Origin: DALYLB01 sp046154695
Lineage (GTDB): Bacteria; Acidobacteriota; Blastocatellia; RBC074
Assembly (NCBI GenBank): GCA_046154695.1
Contig: JBJXFI010000318.1
Location: forward strand, 1-21,623
Direction: 5' to 3'
DNA length: 21,623 nucleotides
Below, piece by piece: positions 1 through 12,292 of this stretch. Made by a program: the position numbers and the translations under genes. Under the pieces are notes generated by a model. It was not told the origin of the DNA. It did not search any database and was given only the letters and a program-made list of their open reading frames with translations. How positions within the stretch are numbered: position 1 is the stretch's first letter; each line of letters starts with the position of its first letter.

Positions 1-1789
<1,789 letters not shown>

Positions 1790-1909
1790 GGTATCTTCCT
1801 CCTGATGTTGATGAACAGTCCCAGCCCCGGGTCCCCGCCCCCTTTCTTTTTAGAAGGGTTCTTTTTCTTATTTTTCGGATTTCGTCAGAAGAGGCTCTGA
1901 CCGGCCGTA

Positions 1910-1938
1910 ATTATATGCCGAAAGGTGCCCCCTGTCAG
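1910..1938 (-). promoter_or_regulatory. Sigma70-type promoter for the TonB-dependent receptor
   Basis: On the minus strand a -35 box CTGACA (1938-1933) and a perfect -10 box TATAAT (1915-1910) are separated by 17 bases. This predicts a transcript start near 1903 and a leader of roughly 115 bases before the ATG at 1789. Matches are 5/6 and 6/6 to the housekeeping consensus. No start-site mapping is available. Confidence 0.7.
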
Positions 1939-2026
1939 CCAAAGCGGGCCCATTCGATTTGACCGGCGAAAGTATTTTCAGGAGCCCCTCATGCCGCTTC
2001 GCGACACCCTGAAACAAAGAAATTTT

Positions 2027-2099
2027 CATCCACGAAGCCACACGAAGAAACACGAAGGATTGCCTTCGCTTCGTGTTTCTTCGTGTGGCTTCGTGGATG
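2027..2099. repeat. Long perfect palindrome built from CACGAAG units
   Basis: The left arm (2027-2057) and right arm (2069-2099) are exact reverse complements over 31 bases, with an 11-base loop (2058-2068). Within each arm CACGAAG recurs three times at a 10-base period. A degenerate relative with the same opening (CATCCACGAAG) lies at 12236-12290, so this is a dispersed element. T-rich sequence follows on both strands, so it could also act as a transcription terminator or attenuator for the DUF3857 gene. It sits about 90 bases upstream of the receptor -35 box. Confidence 0.9.
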
Positions 2100-2184
2100 A
2101 TTTTCTGAGAAGAAAAAGGCGGGTGTGGAAAGACGCGGTGCGGAGGGAGCCCGTCGGCGCTCCATCCGCTTTCGGGCTCGTCGC

Positions 2185-4143
2185 TTACGGCTTCGCAAGA
2201 ACCACGGGGGCCTGTTCGACGGCGCGGATGCGCTCGAAGAAGCCGCGAACCGCCGGATACTGCTCGACGGGAATGGTCCCGGCCCTGAGGACCAGGGTGC
2301 GTTTGAAGATCAGGTGGCCGTCCATGACCTCGAACTTCGCGGCATAATTGCCGAAGGGCTGGTTGAGCTCGGCGGCGTCGGGAATCTCATCGACTTCGAA
2401 GCCGGCGGGGAGCTTGATCCGGACGGTCTCGCTGTAGGCCTGGGAATCGAGGACGACGGGATGCGTGCGCTTCGAATCGGTGAGCAGCATCGCGGAGCGC
2501 CGGCTGACGATGGCCGGTTTGAACATGATCAGTTTGTCGCGCATGGTCTGCGCGTAGCTCGCGGACTGGAAGTCGACATCGAGGGCGAATTTGCCGCCGG
2601 CCAGATCATCGGCGGGCTCGACGCGGCTGACGACGGCCGAGGGGGCCGTGCGAACGACCCAGCCCTCGATCTGCCGGAAGTAGTCGGGTCGCGATTTGCC
2701 CTTGAACTCCCGCCGGGCCGTCACGGCGGACTGTCCGACGAATCGTTCGCGCAATCGCGCCGTGAGGGCGCCGGTGGCGTCCAGCTCGGCGTCGATCCGC
2801 CGCTCGAGTCTGCTGGCCTCGGGCTCGATCACCGGCATTCGCGCCAGGGAACCGTTCTCGCCCGCGGCGATCAGGGCCAGGCTCCCCTGCTCGTCATCGG
2901 GCAGATCACCGACCGGCGTGTCGTCGTCCGTCGGATCGAAGATCAACAGCCGGCCCAATTGCGGATGCCGGATCACCGATAGCGCCTGCGTCTCGTCGCT
3001 CACCCTGACGGCGATGATCGCGTGGTTGAACTGATGCGGCGAGGGCCATTCTTCCCGAACGAAGGTCGGGTCTCCCGAGAAGATCGAGACCGGATACGAT
3101 TCGATATCGAGCGACTTCAGCAGGGCCCGCATCAGGTTCGCCTTGTCCTTGCAATCGCCATAATTCTTGCTGAAGACATCGACCGCCGGATGCGGGCGAT
3201 ACCCGCCGCCCCGCCCCACGCCGATCTGAATCGAAACGTAGTTGACCTGCTGCGCGTAGCGGCCAATGGCCTGAATCTTTTCCAGCTCCGTGCGCGCGGC
3301 GGCCGTCAGCTCCCGCGCCCGGGCGGCCATCGCGTCGTTGTAGGCCGCCTGCGGATCGCTCAGCTCGCTCGTGTACCGCGAAACGTCCCTCCAGTCGGCG
3401 AAGGTGCGCATGAGAGCCGCCTTGCCGGGCGGCGGAAAGAGGCTGATCGCGATGCGCGGCGCGAGGTTCGACAACTCAGGCGCCGCCGGCTCGAACTCGA
3501 TGCTCGGCAGATTCCGCAGCTCCCAGGTGTAGGTCGTTTCGTTCACCGCCGGCTCGATCCTCGCGCAGTTGAAGGCCACACTCCCGGCCCGCCACCCTCG
3601 CGGCAGCGCCACCGTCACCCGCGAGGAGAGCACGGGGATGTCGGTTTGAAAATACCAGACGAACTGGGAAAAGACGGATCGCTCCTCGGTGACGATCTCG
3701 AATCCGAAGACGCTGCCGGCATCGGCCTCACCCGAGGCGTCGATCACCTTCTTTCGCACGTCATTGTAGATATCGTTATCCACCAGCGCCATGTCCATCG
3801 TCTCTTTCCTGCCGTAGGTCGTCAGCGCGCCGGACGGGCGCATCAGCCAGGCGCGCATCTCCTTCACCTTCTCGGTGTCGGTGTTGTAAACGACGCGCGC
3901 GATCGCTTCGCGCCGCCCCTGGCGCGTCAACAGGCGAACGGCATATTGGTTGATGCTGGTGATGCGCCCATCCTCCTCGACCGTCTTCCGGCTCTCATCG
4001 ATGAGCGCGACGGCGTGAACCTCCTTGCCATAGGCGGGGACCGGGGCGGCGGCGGCCTGCCTGAACCAGGCCGGCGGCTCATCCGCAAGACATACACTCT
4101 GAATCAATATCGCCGCAAACAGACCGAAAATGGATCGTTTCAT
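2185..4143 (-). CDS. Secreted DUF3857 and transglutaminase-like domain protein
   Basis: A 652-residue protein starting at ATG 4143, chosen over an upstream TTG at 4158 because GAGGGG lies 3 bases before the ATG and the signal peptide MKRSIFGLFAAILIQSVCLA begins there. Residues of about 40-230 form the DUF3857 beta-rich domain. Residues of about 290-410 form a transglutaminase-like cysteine-protease fold with an intact triad: Cys331 in YGDCKD, His374 in QFNHAI and Asp403 in IFDPTD. The remainder is a beta-rich C-terminal region, as in related proteins. The family is widespread in Acidobacteriota and Bacteroidetes and its substrate is not established. The export signal places it in the periplasm or envelope. 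It lies upstream of the TonB receptor on the same strand, but a promoter and a palindrome separate them, so they are probably independent units. Confidence 0.9.
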   Translation of the reverse strand: MKRSIFGLFAAILIQSVCLADEPPAWFRQAAAAPVPAYGKEVHAVALIDESRKTVEEDGRITSINQYAVRLLTRQGRREAIARVVYNTDTEKVKEMRAWLMRPSGALTTYGRKETMDMALVDNDIYNDVRKKVIDASGEADAGSVFGFEIVTEERSVFSQFVWYFQTDIPVLSSRVTVALPRGWRAGSVAFNCARIEPAVNETTYTWELRNLPSIEFEPAAPELSNLAPRIAISLFPPPGKAALMRTFADWRDVSRYTSELSDPQAAYNDAMAARARELTAAARTELEKIQAIGRYAQQVNYVSIQIGVGRGGGYRPHPAVDVFSKNYGDCKDKANLMRALLKSLDIESYPVSIFSGDPTFVREEWPSPHQFNHAIIAVRVSDETQALSVIRHPQLGRLLIFDPTDDDTPVGDLPDDEQGSLALIAAGENGSLARMPVIEPEASRLERRIDAELDATGALTARLRERFVGQSAVTARREFKGKSRPDYFRQIEGWVVRTAPSAVVSRVEPADDLAGGKFALDVDFQSASYAQTMRDKLIMFKPAIVSRRSAMLLTDSKRTHPVVLDSQAYSETVRIKLPAGFEVDEIPDAAELNQPFGNYAAKFEVMDGHLIFKRTLVLRAGTIPVEQYPAVRGFFERIRAVEQAPVVLAKP

Positions 4144-4422
4144 AGCCCCTCGCTTCAATGTTGCCCTTTTGCTGAGAATGGCTGACGTGAAACCGCGGCG
4201 TCACAGATGGCGCTGCTCCGGGAGGAGTTTAGTCGCGGTCAGGTTTAAATCCGTTCCGGGTGGATCGAATCGACGGTGGGAAGATCGGAAATGGCCGGGA
4301 GTCCAATGAGCGGATCGGGACGGCGCGCGGGGGATTGAAATCGGATTCCGGCCGGCCCTCGTCGGGCGAGATTCGAGAGGCGCCCCCGACGAGAACCGAA
4401 CCGGGATTCGGAAGTGCCGGAA
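4144..4422. other. 279-base gap between two minus-strand genes
   Basis: No gene is supported here. The stretch contains a 9-bp hairpin downstream of the lysine-rich gene (listed separately) and the ribosome-binding site of the DUF3857 gene. I see no confident promoter, although one for the DUF3857 gene must lie here unless it is read through from the lysine-rich gene. Confidence 0.5.
4358..4393 (-). terminator. Hairpin downstream of the lysine-rich gene, possible terminator
   Basis: CTCGTCGGG (4358-4366) pairs perfectly with CCCGACGAG (4385-4393) across an 18-base loop, about 30 bases beyond the stop of the lysine-rich gene. No T-tract follows on the minus strand, so intrinsic termination is uncertain. 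It may only protect the 3' end of the transcript. Confidence 0.35.
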
Positions 4423-4788
4423 TTAGTTCTTTTTCTTCTTGTTATCCTTCTCCTTCTCTTTCTCTTTTGCCTTTACCTCCTCTTTCTCTTTTCCTTTTGT
4501 CTTTACCTTCGCCGCGAGGGGCGGAGGCGGAGGCGGAGGCAGAGGCGCGCCGGCCCCGTCTTCCGACTTACTGGCCTTGCCGGCCTTCCTCGCCTTGCCG
4601 GCCTTCTTGGCCTTCTCGGCCTTCTCGGCCTTCTCGGCCTTCTCGGCCTTCTCCGACTTCCCGGACTTCTTGGACTTCATCATCATTTCGCCTTCCGCCG
4701 CGGGCTTGGGATCGGCCGGCGGATTCTGCGCCATGACATTGAAGGTCAGTGCGGCGACGATCGCGAAAGCAGCGAACAGTCTCTTCAT
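4423..4788 (-). CDS. Small secreted lysine-rich low-complexity protein
   Basis: A 121-residue protein. The first 21 residues (MKRLFAAFAIVAALTFNVMA, then Q) are a clear Sec signal peptide, and AGGGGAG lies about 8 bases upstream of the ATG, which supports this strand over the competing plus-strand frames. The mature part has three segments: a Lys/Met-rich start (EGEMMMKSKKSGKS), a tripeptide-repeat zone of KAE/KAK/KAG units (about residues 45-72) encoded by 9-base tandem repeats, then a proline run (PLPPPPPPPLAAK) and a Lys/Glu tail ending DNKKKKN. It is highly basic, disordered and without a recognised fold. Histone-H1-like Ala/Lys repeat proteins look similar, but the signal peptide argues for the periplasm or surface, perhaps binding anionic polymers. 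That function is a guess. It could also be a fast-evolving protein of no conserved role. Confidence 0.65.
   Translation of the reverse strand: MKRLFAAFAIVAALTFNVMAQNPPADPKPAAEGEMMMKSKKSGKSEKAEKAEKAEKAEKAKKAGKARKAGKASKSEDGAGAPLPPPPPPPLAAKVKTKGKEKEEVKAKEKEKEKDNKKKKN
4573..4680 (-). repeat. Tandem 9-base repeat inside the lysine-rich gene
   Basis: Twelve consecutive 9-base units run from 4573 to 4680. Five (4609-4653) are identical, plus-strand GGCCTTCTC, coding Glu-Lys-Ala. The outer units are diverged. Because the unit is a multiple of three, copy-number changes would lengthen or shorten the protein in frame. Confidence 0.9.
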
Positions 4789-5014
4789 CGTGCATCTCCC
4801 CTGTAAGTGGTCCTTGTTCGTGGAGGTTCGACTGGCCGCGACGCGCGCCGCGGTCGATTCCCTTTCAATAGTGTAACAACAGTCAGGGTGGATGCGGGAG
4901 GGTTTCAGGCTCGAAAGCGATGATTTGTTCCGGCGGTCGGGGGGAGTGCGGCGCGAGGGCCGAAATCCATCGCGTGAATTGCCAATTCACGGCCCCGGAC
5001 GTACTATCGCGTTC
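4789..5014. other. Divergent intergenic region upstream of the lysine-rich and HDAC-like genes
   Basis: This 226-base stretch must hold promoters for both divergent genes. I could not find a pair of boxes on either strand that I would call with confidence. The HDAC frame is open back to 4892, but the extra residues look non-conserved. Confidence 0.4.
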
Positions 5015-5956
5015 ATGGCGACAGGACTCATATATTCGGACGAATACCTCAAGCATGACACGGGAAATCACCCGGAATGCCCGGAGCGGTATGGCGCGGC
5101 GGTGAGCGGATTGATGGCGGAATGCGGTCTCTGGGATTCGCTGGTCAGGCTCGCCCCCCGAGAGGCGAGCTACGAGGATCTGCTTCGCTGCCACACGGAG
5201 CGGGTGCTGGAACGGATCGGCCATGCCTGCCTCGAAGCCGAATTTTATGAGCACGCAGCGCTCGATACCGACACGCGCGTCTCGCGCCAATCCGATCTGG
5301 CGGCCCGGCTCGCCGCCGGCGGCGCCTGCCGGGCCGTGGACGCCGTCCTCACCGGCGAATCGGAAAGCGCCTTTGTCGCCTGCCGCCCACCGGGCCATCA
5401 CGCGACCGTAACCGCCTCGATGGGATTCTGCCTCTACAACAACGTCGCCATCGCCGCGCGGTACGCGCAGATGACCTATCCGCGGGAGATCGAGAATGTC
5501 CTGATCATGGATTTCGACGTTCATCACGGCAACGGAACCCAGGATATTTTCTACGCCGATCCGACCGTCTTCTATTACAGCCTGCACCAATATCCGTGGT
5601 ATCCCGGCACCGGCGCCGAGAACGAGCGGGGCGCGCGCGACGGCGAGGGATTCACGCTCAACGTGCCCGTTCAGGCATCGACGCCGCCGGAAGAATATCT
5701 GCAAATGTTCGATGAGGGGCTCGACACGGCCCTGAAACGCTTCTCCCCCGATCTGGTGATCATCTCCGCCGGCTTCGACGCACATCAATCCGACCCGCTC
5801 GGCCAGTTGCGGCTCAACGATGAAAGCTATCGGCACATGACCCGCCGCCTGAAAGAGGCGGCCCCGCGGGGCCGCGTCGTCTCCTGCCTGGAAGGCGGCT
5901 ATAACCTCAGCACGCTCGGGGGAACCGTGGCCGCGCATGTTGGGGCACTGGAGTGA
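5015..5956 (+). CDS. Histone deacetylase family protein (zinc-dependent deacetylase/amidohydrolase)
   Basis: A 313-residue protein starting at ATG 5015 (MATGLIYSDEYLKHDTGNHP), where similarity to the family begins. The frame is open upstream, but that extension lacks family features. All catalytic elements are visible: the tandem histidines in RPPGHHA (128-129), the zinc ligands Asp168 and His170 in MDFDVHHGNGT and Asp255 in SAGFDAHQ, and the transition-state tyrosine in LEGGYN (Tyr296). This is the class II/acetoin-utilisation-like branch of the arginase-deacetylase fold, whose bacterial members deacetylate lysines or acetylpolyamines. No acetyltransferase or polyamine gene is adjacent, so the substrate is open. 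No clear ribosome-binding site precedes the ATG. It is followed by carB after 161 bases on the same strand. Confidence 0.92.
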   Translation: MATGLIYSDEYLKHDTGNHPECPERYGAAVSGLMAECGLWDSLVRLAPREASYEDLLRCHTERVLERIGHACLEAEFYEHAALDTDTRVSRQSDLAARLAAGGACRAVDAVLTGESESAFVACRPPGHHATVTASMGFCLYNNVAIAARYAQMTYPREIENVLIMDFDVHHGNGTQDIFYADPTVFYYSLHQYPWYPGTGAENERGARDGEGFTLNVPVQASTPPEEYLQMFDEGLDTALKRFSPDLVIISAGFDAHQSDPLGQLRLNDESYRHMTRRLKEAAPRGRVVSCLEGGYNLSTLGGTVAAHVGALE

Positions 5957-6055
5957 ATCAGTTTTTGGAAATTAATTGAACCGATGGGACCTGATCGGCC
6001 TCCGGGAAAGGTGCGCCCATTTTGCGAGGCCCGGCGCCTGTGATATTTTCGACGG

Positions 6056-6096
6056 CCGGTTGTTGAAAACCGGCAACCGGCAACCGACAACGACAA
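6056..6096 (+). repeat. CCGRCAA heptamer repeat with hairpin in the carB leader
   Basis: CCGGTT (6056-6061) can pair with AACCGG (6068-6073) over a 6-base loop. The right arm runs into heptamers CCGGCAA (6070-6076), CCGGCAA (6077-6083), CCGACAA (6084-6090) and a partial copy CGACAA (6091-6096). The array ends 21 bases before the carB ATG. A sister array lies directly before the udg start (13271-13293), in the same orientation relative to the gene. Confidence 0.8.
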
Positions 6097-6117
6097 CATT
6101 CGATTTTATTTATATTC

Positions 6118-9311
<3,194 letters not shown>

Positions 9312-9312
<1 letters not shown>

Positions 9313-9725
9313 TGGAGATCAACGCCCCCGAGGCCATCCGCCGGATTCTGGAGGAATGCCGCACGATCGCCGTTGTCGGCCTCTCCTCCAATCCGATTCG
9401 ACCGAGCTTCGGCGTCGCGCGGTATATGCAGCAGCAGGGATATCGCATCATCCCGGTCAATCCGAATGAGAGCGACGTCCTGGGGGAAAGGGCCTATGGC
9501 AGCCTGCGGGAGATCCCGGAAGCGCCGAAAAAGGTCGATTTGGTGGATATCTTTCGACGATCGGAGGAAGCCGGCGAGCATGTGGACGAGGCCATCCGGC
9601 TGGGAGCGAAGGCGGTCTGGCTGCAGGAAGGCGTCATCGACGCGGCCGCGGCCGAACGCGCCCGGGCCGCGGGTCTGCTGGTCGTGATGGACCGATGCAT
9701 CCTGAAGGAGCATCTGCGCCAGTGA
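9312..9725 (+). CDS. CoA-binding domain protein (YccU-like)
   Basis: A 137-residue single-domain Rossmann protein of the CoA_binding_2 family. The glycine-rich loop AVVGLSSNPIRPSFGVARYM and the segment YRIIPVNPNE match the family, and KAVWLQEGVID plus VVMDRCILKEH form its C-terminal part. The family resembles the nucleotide-binding domain of succinyl-CoA synthetase alpha, but its physiological role is not defined. The start ATG overlaps the carB stop (TGATG at 9310-9314) and AGGAG lies about 14 bases upstream, so translation is probably coupled to carB. It is the last gene of this plus-strand unit and converges on the M23 peptidase gene. Confidence 0.9.
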
Positions 9726-9734
9726 TCAATGGCC

Positions 9735-9779
9735 ATTTGTCATTGCTCACATATTATTGGTCAATGAGCAATGACAAAT
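9735..9779. terminator. 15-bp perfect hairpin between convergent genes
   Basis: ATTTGTCATTGCTCA (9735-9749) pairs exactly with 9765-9779 over a 15-base loop. On the plus strand it is followed by GACAAATTTT, a second copy of the ATGACAA unit and a short T-run, which fits a terminator for carB and the CoA-binding gene. It lies 9 bases from the stop of the convergent peptidase gene and may serve both directions. The right arm consists of heptamer-like ATGACAA units. Confidence 0.65.
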
Positions 9780-9787
9780 GACAAATT

Positions 9788-10669
9788 TTACAGGCGTCCG
9801 ACGGAGAGATAGGTCATCGGATTGACGGGCCGGTCGTGGAGGCGAACTTCATAATGGCAGTGCGGCGCGGTGGAGCGGCCGGTGCTGCCGACGGCGCCGA
9901 TCTGTTTGCCGCGCGTGACATGCTGTCCGACGGCCACATCGATCTGCGACATATGCGCGTACCGGGTCGTGATGCCGTACCCGTGATCGATGACGACGAC
10001 GTTGCCGTATCCGCCGTGCGGGGCGGCGATGATCACGATGCCGTCCGCGGTCGATTCGATGGCCGTTCCATGGTTGGTGGCGATATCAAGGCCGGAGTGG
10101 GATTCGGAGCCGCCTCCGCCGAAGGGATTGCGGCGCGTCCCGAATCCGTCGGTGATGTATCCGCGGACGGGCCAGCCGCTTGGCGTGGAGGCCAGTTTCA
10201 CATGGCTCTTATCGAACACGTCCTTGATTTGCAGCAGCTCGTTTTCCAGCTTGGCGGCCTGCTGTTCGATTCCGGTCAGATTATCCAGGGCGAGCCTGGC
10301 CGGCTCATTGTTCGGACCGCCGCGTCCGATCGCGCCGGCATCCGCCGGATTGCTGATCCCGGAGGCTTCGGCCAGCTTCCGCTGCGTGAAATCGAGCGCC
10401 GCCAGACGCGTCTGAATCTGGCTGTACTTGCTCTCGGCCTCCTGATTCTGCTCCCGAAGCTCGCGGATCTCCCGGTCCTTCAGGTTTAACCTCGCCACCA
10501 GAACGGCGTGCTTCGTCAGCCGATACGCGCCATATCCCACCGTCAGCAGTCCCACGGCCGCAAGGCCCAAAATTGCGAAAAGAACCTTATGATGAAGACT
10601 GAATTGTCGAAAACGTGAGCTGGCGGTCGGAGCAAAAACGAACGTATAGAAACGTTTATCCTCATGCAT
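9788..10669 (-). CDS. Membrane-anchored M23 (LytM-type) metallopeptidase
   Basis: A 293-residue protein from ATG 10669, chosen because AAGGAG lies 10 bases upstream and the preceding open frame looks non-coding. A short cytoplasmic N-terminus precedes one transmembrane helix (about residues 29-48, VLFAILGLAAVGLLTVGYGA). A coiled coil follows (about 60-155, rich in Glu/Gln/Leu), then a C-terminal M23 domain. The zinc ligands are intact: His191 and Asp195 in HSGLDIA and the HxH at 270-272 (HCHYEV). YGNVVVIDHGYGITTRYAHM is the usual core. Such proteins cleave peptidoglycan cross-links or, when coupled to division or envelope complexes, regulate amidases. The intact active site suggests real hydrolase activity. 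The gene converges on the carB unit. Confidence 0.93.
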   Translation of the reverse strand: MHEDKRFYTFVFAPTASSRFRQFSLHHKVLFAILGLAAVGLLTVGYGAYRLTKHAVLVARLNLKDREIRELREQNQEAESKYSQIQTRLAALDFTQRKLAEASGISNPADAGAIGRGGPNNEPARLALDNLTGIEQQAAKLENELLQIKDVFDKSHVKLASTPSGWPVRGYITDGFGTRRNPFGGGGSESHSGLDIATNHGTAIESTADGIVIIAAPHGGYGNVVVIDHGYGITTRYAHMSQIDVAVGQHVTRGKQIGAVGSTGRSTAPHCHYEVRLHDRPVNPMTYLSVGRL

Positions 10670-11051
10670 CGCAATAAGACTCCTTGACTCGATCACCCAC
10701 GCGCGCATCCTTATGCCGGACACGCGACGAGGCAACGAGTATGGGGAAATGCCACACTGTCTTTGGGCACAGATTTTCAGCGGGCGTATAAATGATGAAC
10801 CACCACTTGGTTCGCCGTCAGAAATTTGGAGGATTAAGTGCAATCCCGGACGGCAAGTGCGTAAACAACGAGCGAGGCTACCACAGGCCCATTCCGCGTT
10901 TCAACCAAAGTCCTTTCCAGTATGGAGTTCTGCATCGTAAGTGCTGAAATAATAAGAGATAAACTTCATTAACACATCGAAATAATCCTCTTAAAATCCG
11001 AAATTTCGGAAAGAAAGATTCAGATTTTTGAATTTCGGAGAAGGTTTGGAT
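10670..11051. other. 382-base gene-poor gap, partly A+T-rich
   Basis: No gene is supported. Positions 10941-11040 are about 70% A+T, in sharp contrast to the rest of the window. They contain the palindrome TCCGAAATTTCGGA (10997-11010) and a near-copy of its half at 11030-11039. A Shine-Dalgarno-like GGAGG (10827-10831) precedes a GTG with only eight codons before TAA, which I do not call as a gene. The M23 peptidase promoter should lie here, but no clear boxes were found. Confidence 0.5.
10997..11039. repeat. CCGAAATT palindrome pair downstream of the PLP-enzyme gene
   Basis: TCCGAAATTTCGGA (10997-11010) is a perfect 14-base palindrome, and GAATTTCGGA (11030-11039) repeats 9 of 10 bases of its right half. 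On the minus strand this follows the PLP-enzyme stop by 12 bases and is followed by TTTT, so it might help end that transcript. Confidence 0.5.
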
Positions 11052-12218
11052 TCACGCCCGCAAGGGAGCCTCGCGGCCGCGGGCGGTGACGCGCTCGGTG
11101 CCGATGATGGCCCCGTCGACGACGAGCAGCGCGTAATCGAAGTTGTTGACGGTGGGGCAGACGTGGCGGGGGACGAGATAGAGATATTCGCCGACGGCCG
11201 GCGCGGGGGCGTCCGTGGGCAGATCGATCGGCAGATGCTCCTCGCTCGGCTTGTGGGGCTGGTATTCGGAATGGCCCAGCACGGCGCAGGTGGGAACGCC
11301 CGCATCGGCCGAGACCGCCTTGTGGCCCGCGTCGCAGGTGACGCGATGTTCCGTGGGATGGCTGACGACCGACGCGACGACGACCGCGGCCGGGCGATAG
11401 CCGTATTCGGCGGGCAATTGGCCGATGCTGGTGAAATCGCCATAGACGACCGTTCCCGGAGAAGTGCGATGAACGAAGGGCGCCTCCTGAAAGGGGCGAT
11501 AGGAGATCCCGCACGGGAAGGCCGGCGTTCCGGAAGTGATCACCTCCTCGACGACGATTTCAGCGGCGTTCAGCGCCTCGACAATCCCCATCAACTGGTC
11601 ATATCCCTGATGCGCCATCACCTCGCGGGTGGCGAGGTCCTCGTATTTGCTCATATGGCCGTCGTAATAATGAAGGCCGCGAAAGACGAGGCCGGCGGCT
11701 TCGATCGCGCGGGCGAGGTCGACGATCTCCTCCGCGCGATCCTGCTCGATGCCGGTCCGGTCCATGCCGCCGTTCAGATCGACAAACAGACCGATGTCGC
11801 TGCCGGCCCAGGCCGCAATCTGCGCGGGCGTCTCGACCAGCGCGGAGATCCGCTTCCCCGGCATCCCGGCGGCCAGCTCCCGAACGCGCCGCACATTCGC
11901 GCCGACCATCGCATAGGCCACCAGAATATCGGTCGCGCCGGCCTCGGCCGCCGTCAGCAGTTCGAGCGTCGTCGCGCATTTGACGTTCGTCACCCCGTGC
12001 TCGACCATCCGGCGCATGACGAATCCCAGCTTCGAGGTCTTGACGTGCGGACGCCACCGGTTCGGGTCCCCGCCGAGCACGCGCAGCGTGGCCTCGATGT
12101 TCTCATCAACAATCGCGGGATAGATCGCCAGCGCCGGCGTCATCACCGATTCGATCCCGGCGATGCGGTAATCCTCCAGGCCGGGCAACGGACGGATCGC
12201 TTGTTTGGGTGCGGTCAT
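11052..12218 (-). CDS. D-threonine aldolase/D-serine dehydratase-like PLP enzyme (fold type III)
   Basis: A 388-residue protein starting at ATG 12218 with a strong AAGGAG 5 bases upstream. An earlier in-frame ATG at 12242 lacks this. The N-terminal alanine-racemase-like barrel carries the PLP lysine in RPHVKTSKLG (Lys60). The C-terminal domain contains PRHVCPTVN (His352 and Cys354), the His-x-Cys metal site characteristic of D-serine dehydratase and metal-activated D-threonine aldolases. Members cleave D-threonine or other D-3-hydroxy amino acids to glycine plus aldehyde, or dehydrate D-serine to pyruvate and ammonia. The sequence alone does not decide between them. A role in recycling cell-wall D-amino acids beside the M23 peptidase is conceivable, but the two are separated by a 382-base gap. 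Confidence 0.9.
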   Translation of the reverse strand: MTAPKQAIRPLPGLEDYRIAGIESVMTPALAIYPAIVDENIEATLRVLGGDPNRWRPHVKTSKLGFVMRRMVEHGVTNVKCATTLELLTAAEAGATDILVAYAMVGANVRRVRELAAGMPGKRISALVETPAQIAAWAGSDIGLFVDLNGGMDRTGIEQDRAEEIVDLARAIEAAGLVFRGLHYYDGHMSKYEDLATREVMAHQGYDQLMGIVEALNAAEIVVEEVITSGTPAFPCGISYRPFQEAPFVHRTSPGTVVYGDFTSIGQLPAEYGYRPAAVVVASVVSHPTEHRVTCDAGHKAVSADAGVPTCAVLGHSEYQPHKPSEEHLPIDLPTDAPAPAVGEYLYLVPRHVCPTVNNFDYALLVVDGAIIGTERVTARGREAPLRA

Positions 12219-12235
12219 GATTCTCCTTATAAAAT

Positions 12236-12290
12236 CATCCACGAAGGCACACGAAGAGAAGGCACTCCTTCGTGCGCCTTCTCAGAAAAA
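12236..12290. repeat. Degenerate CACGAAG palindromic repeat
   Basis: It begins CATCCACGAAGGCACACGAA, almost identical to the opening of the palindrome at 2027. CACGAAGG (12240-12247) pairs with CCTTCGTG (12267-12274), and AGAAGGC (12257-12263) alternatively pairs with GCCTTCT (12276-12282). The arms are less perfect than at 2027. It lies about 20 bases upstream of the PLP-enzyme start, so its transcript leader may contain it. Confidence 0.75.
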
Positions 12291-12292
12291 GT

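Larger units (their letters stand above)
1790..2184. other. 395-base intergenic region holding the receptor promoter and a long palindrome
   Basis: Between the two flanking minus-strand genes there is no convincing gene. The stretch holds the receptor leader (pyrimidine-rich around 1840-1880 on the plus strand), the promoter at 1910-1938, the CACGAAG palindrome at 2027-2099, and a weak hairpin just after the stop of the DUF3857 gene (GAGCCCG at 2147-2153 pairing with CGGGCTC at 2173-2179) that has no T-tract. Short open frames crossing it are explained by the palindrome and lack ribosome-binding sites. Confidence 0.7.

Noticed and set aside
2147..2179. Hairpin GAGCCCG/CGGGCTC after the DUF3857 gene as an intrinsic terminator
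   Set aside because: The stem is only 7 bp with a 19-base loop and no T-tract on the minus strand, so it is not reported as a terminator.
4439..4876. Plus-strand frames across the lysine-rich gene encoding Phe/Ser- or Leu-rich repeats
   Set aside because: They are the complement of the low-complexity repeat. Only the minus-strand frame has both a good ribosome-binding site and a proper signal peptide.
10827..10862. Short GTG-started frame of eight codons after a GGAGG motif
   Set aside because: It is too short, and a chance match in a gene-poor gap is likely. No downstream plus-strand gene exists that it could lead.
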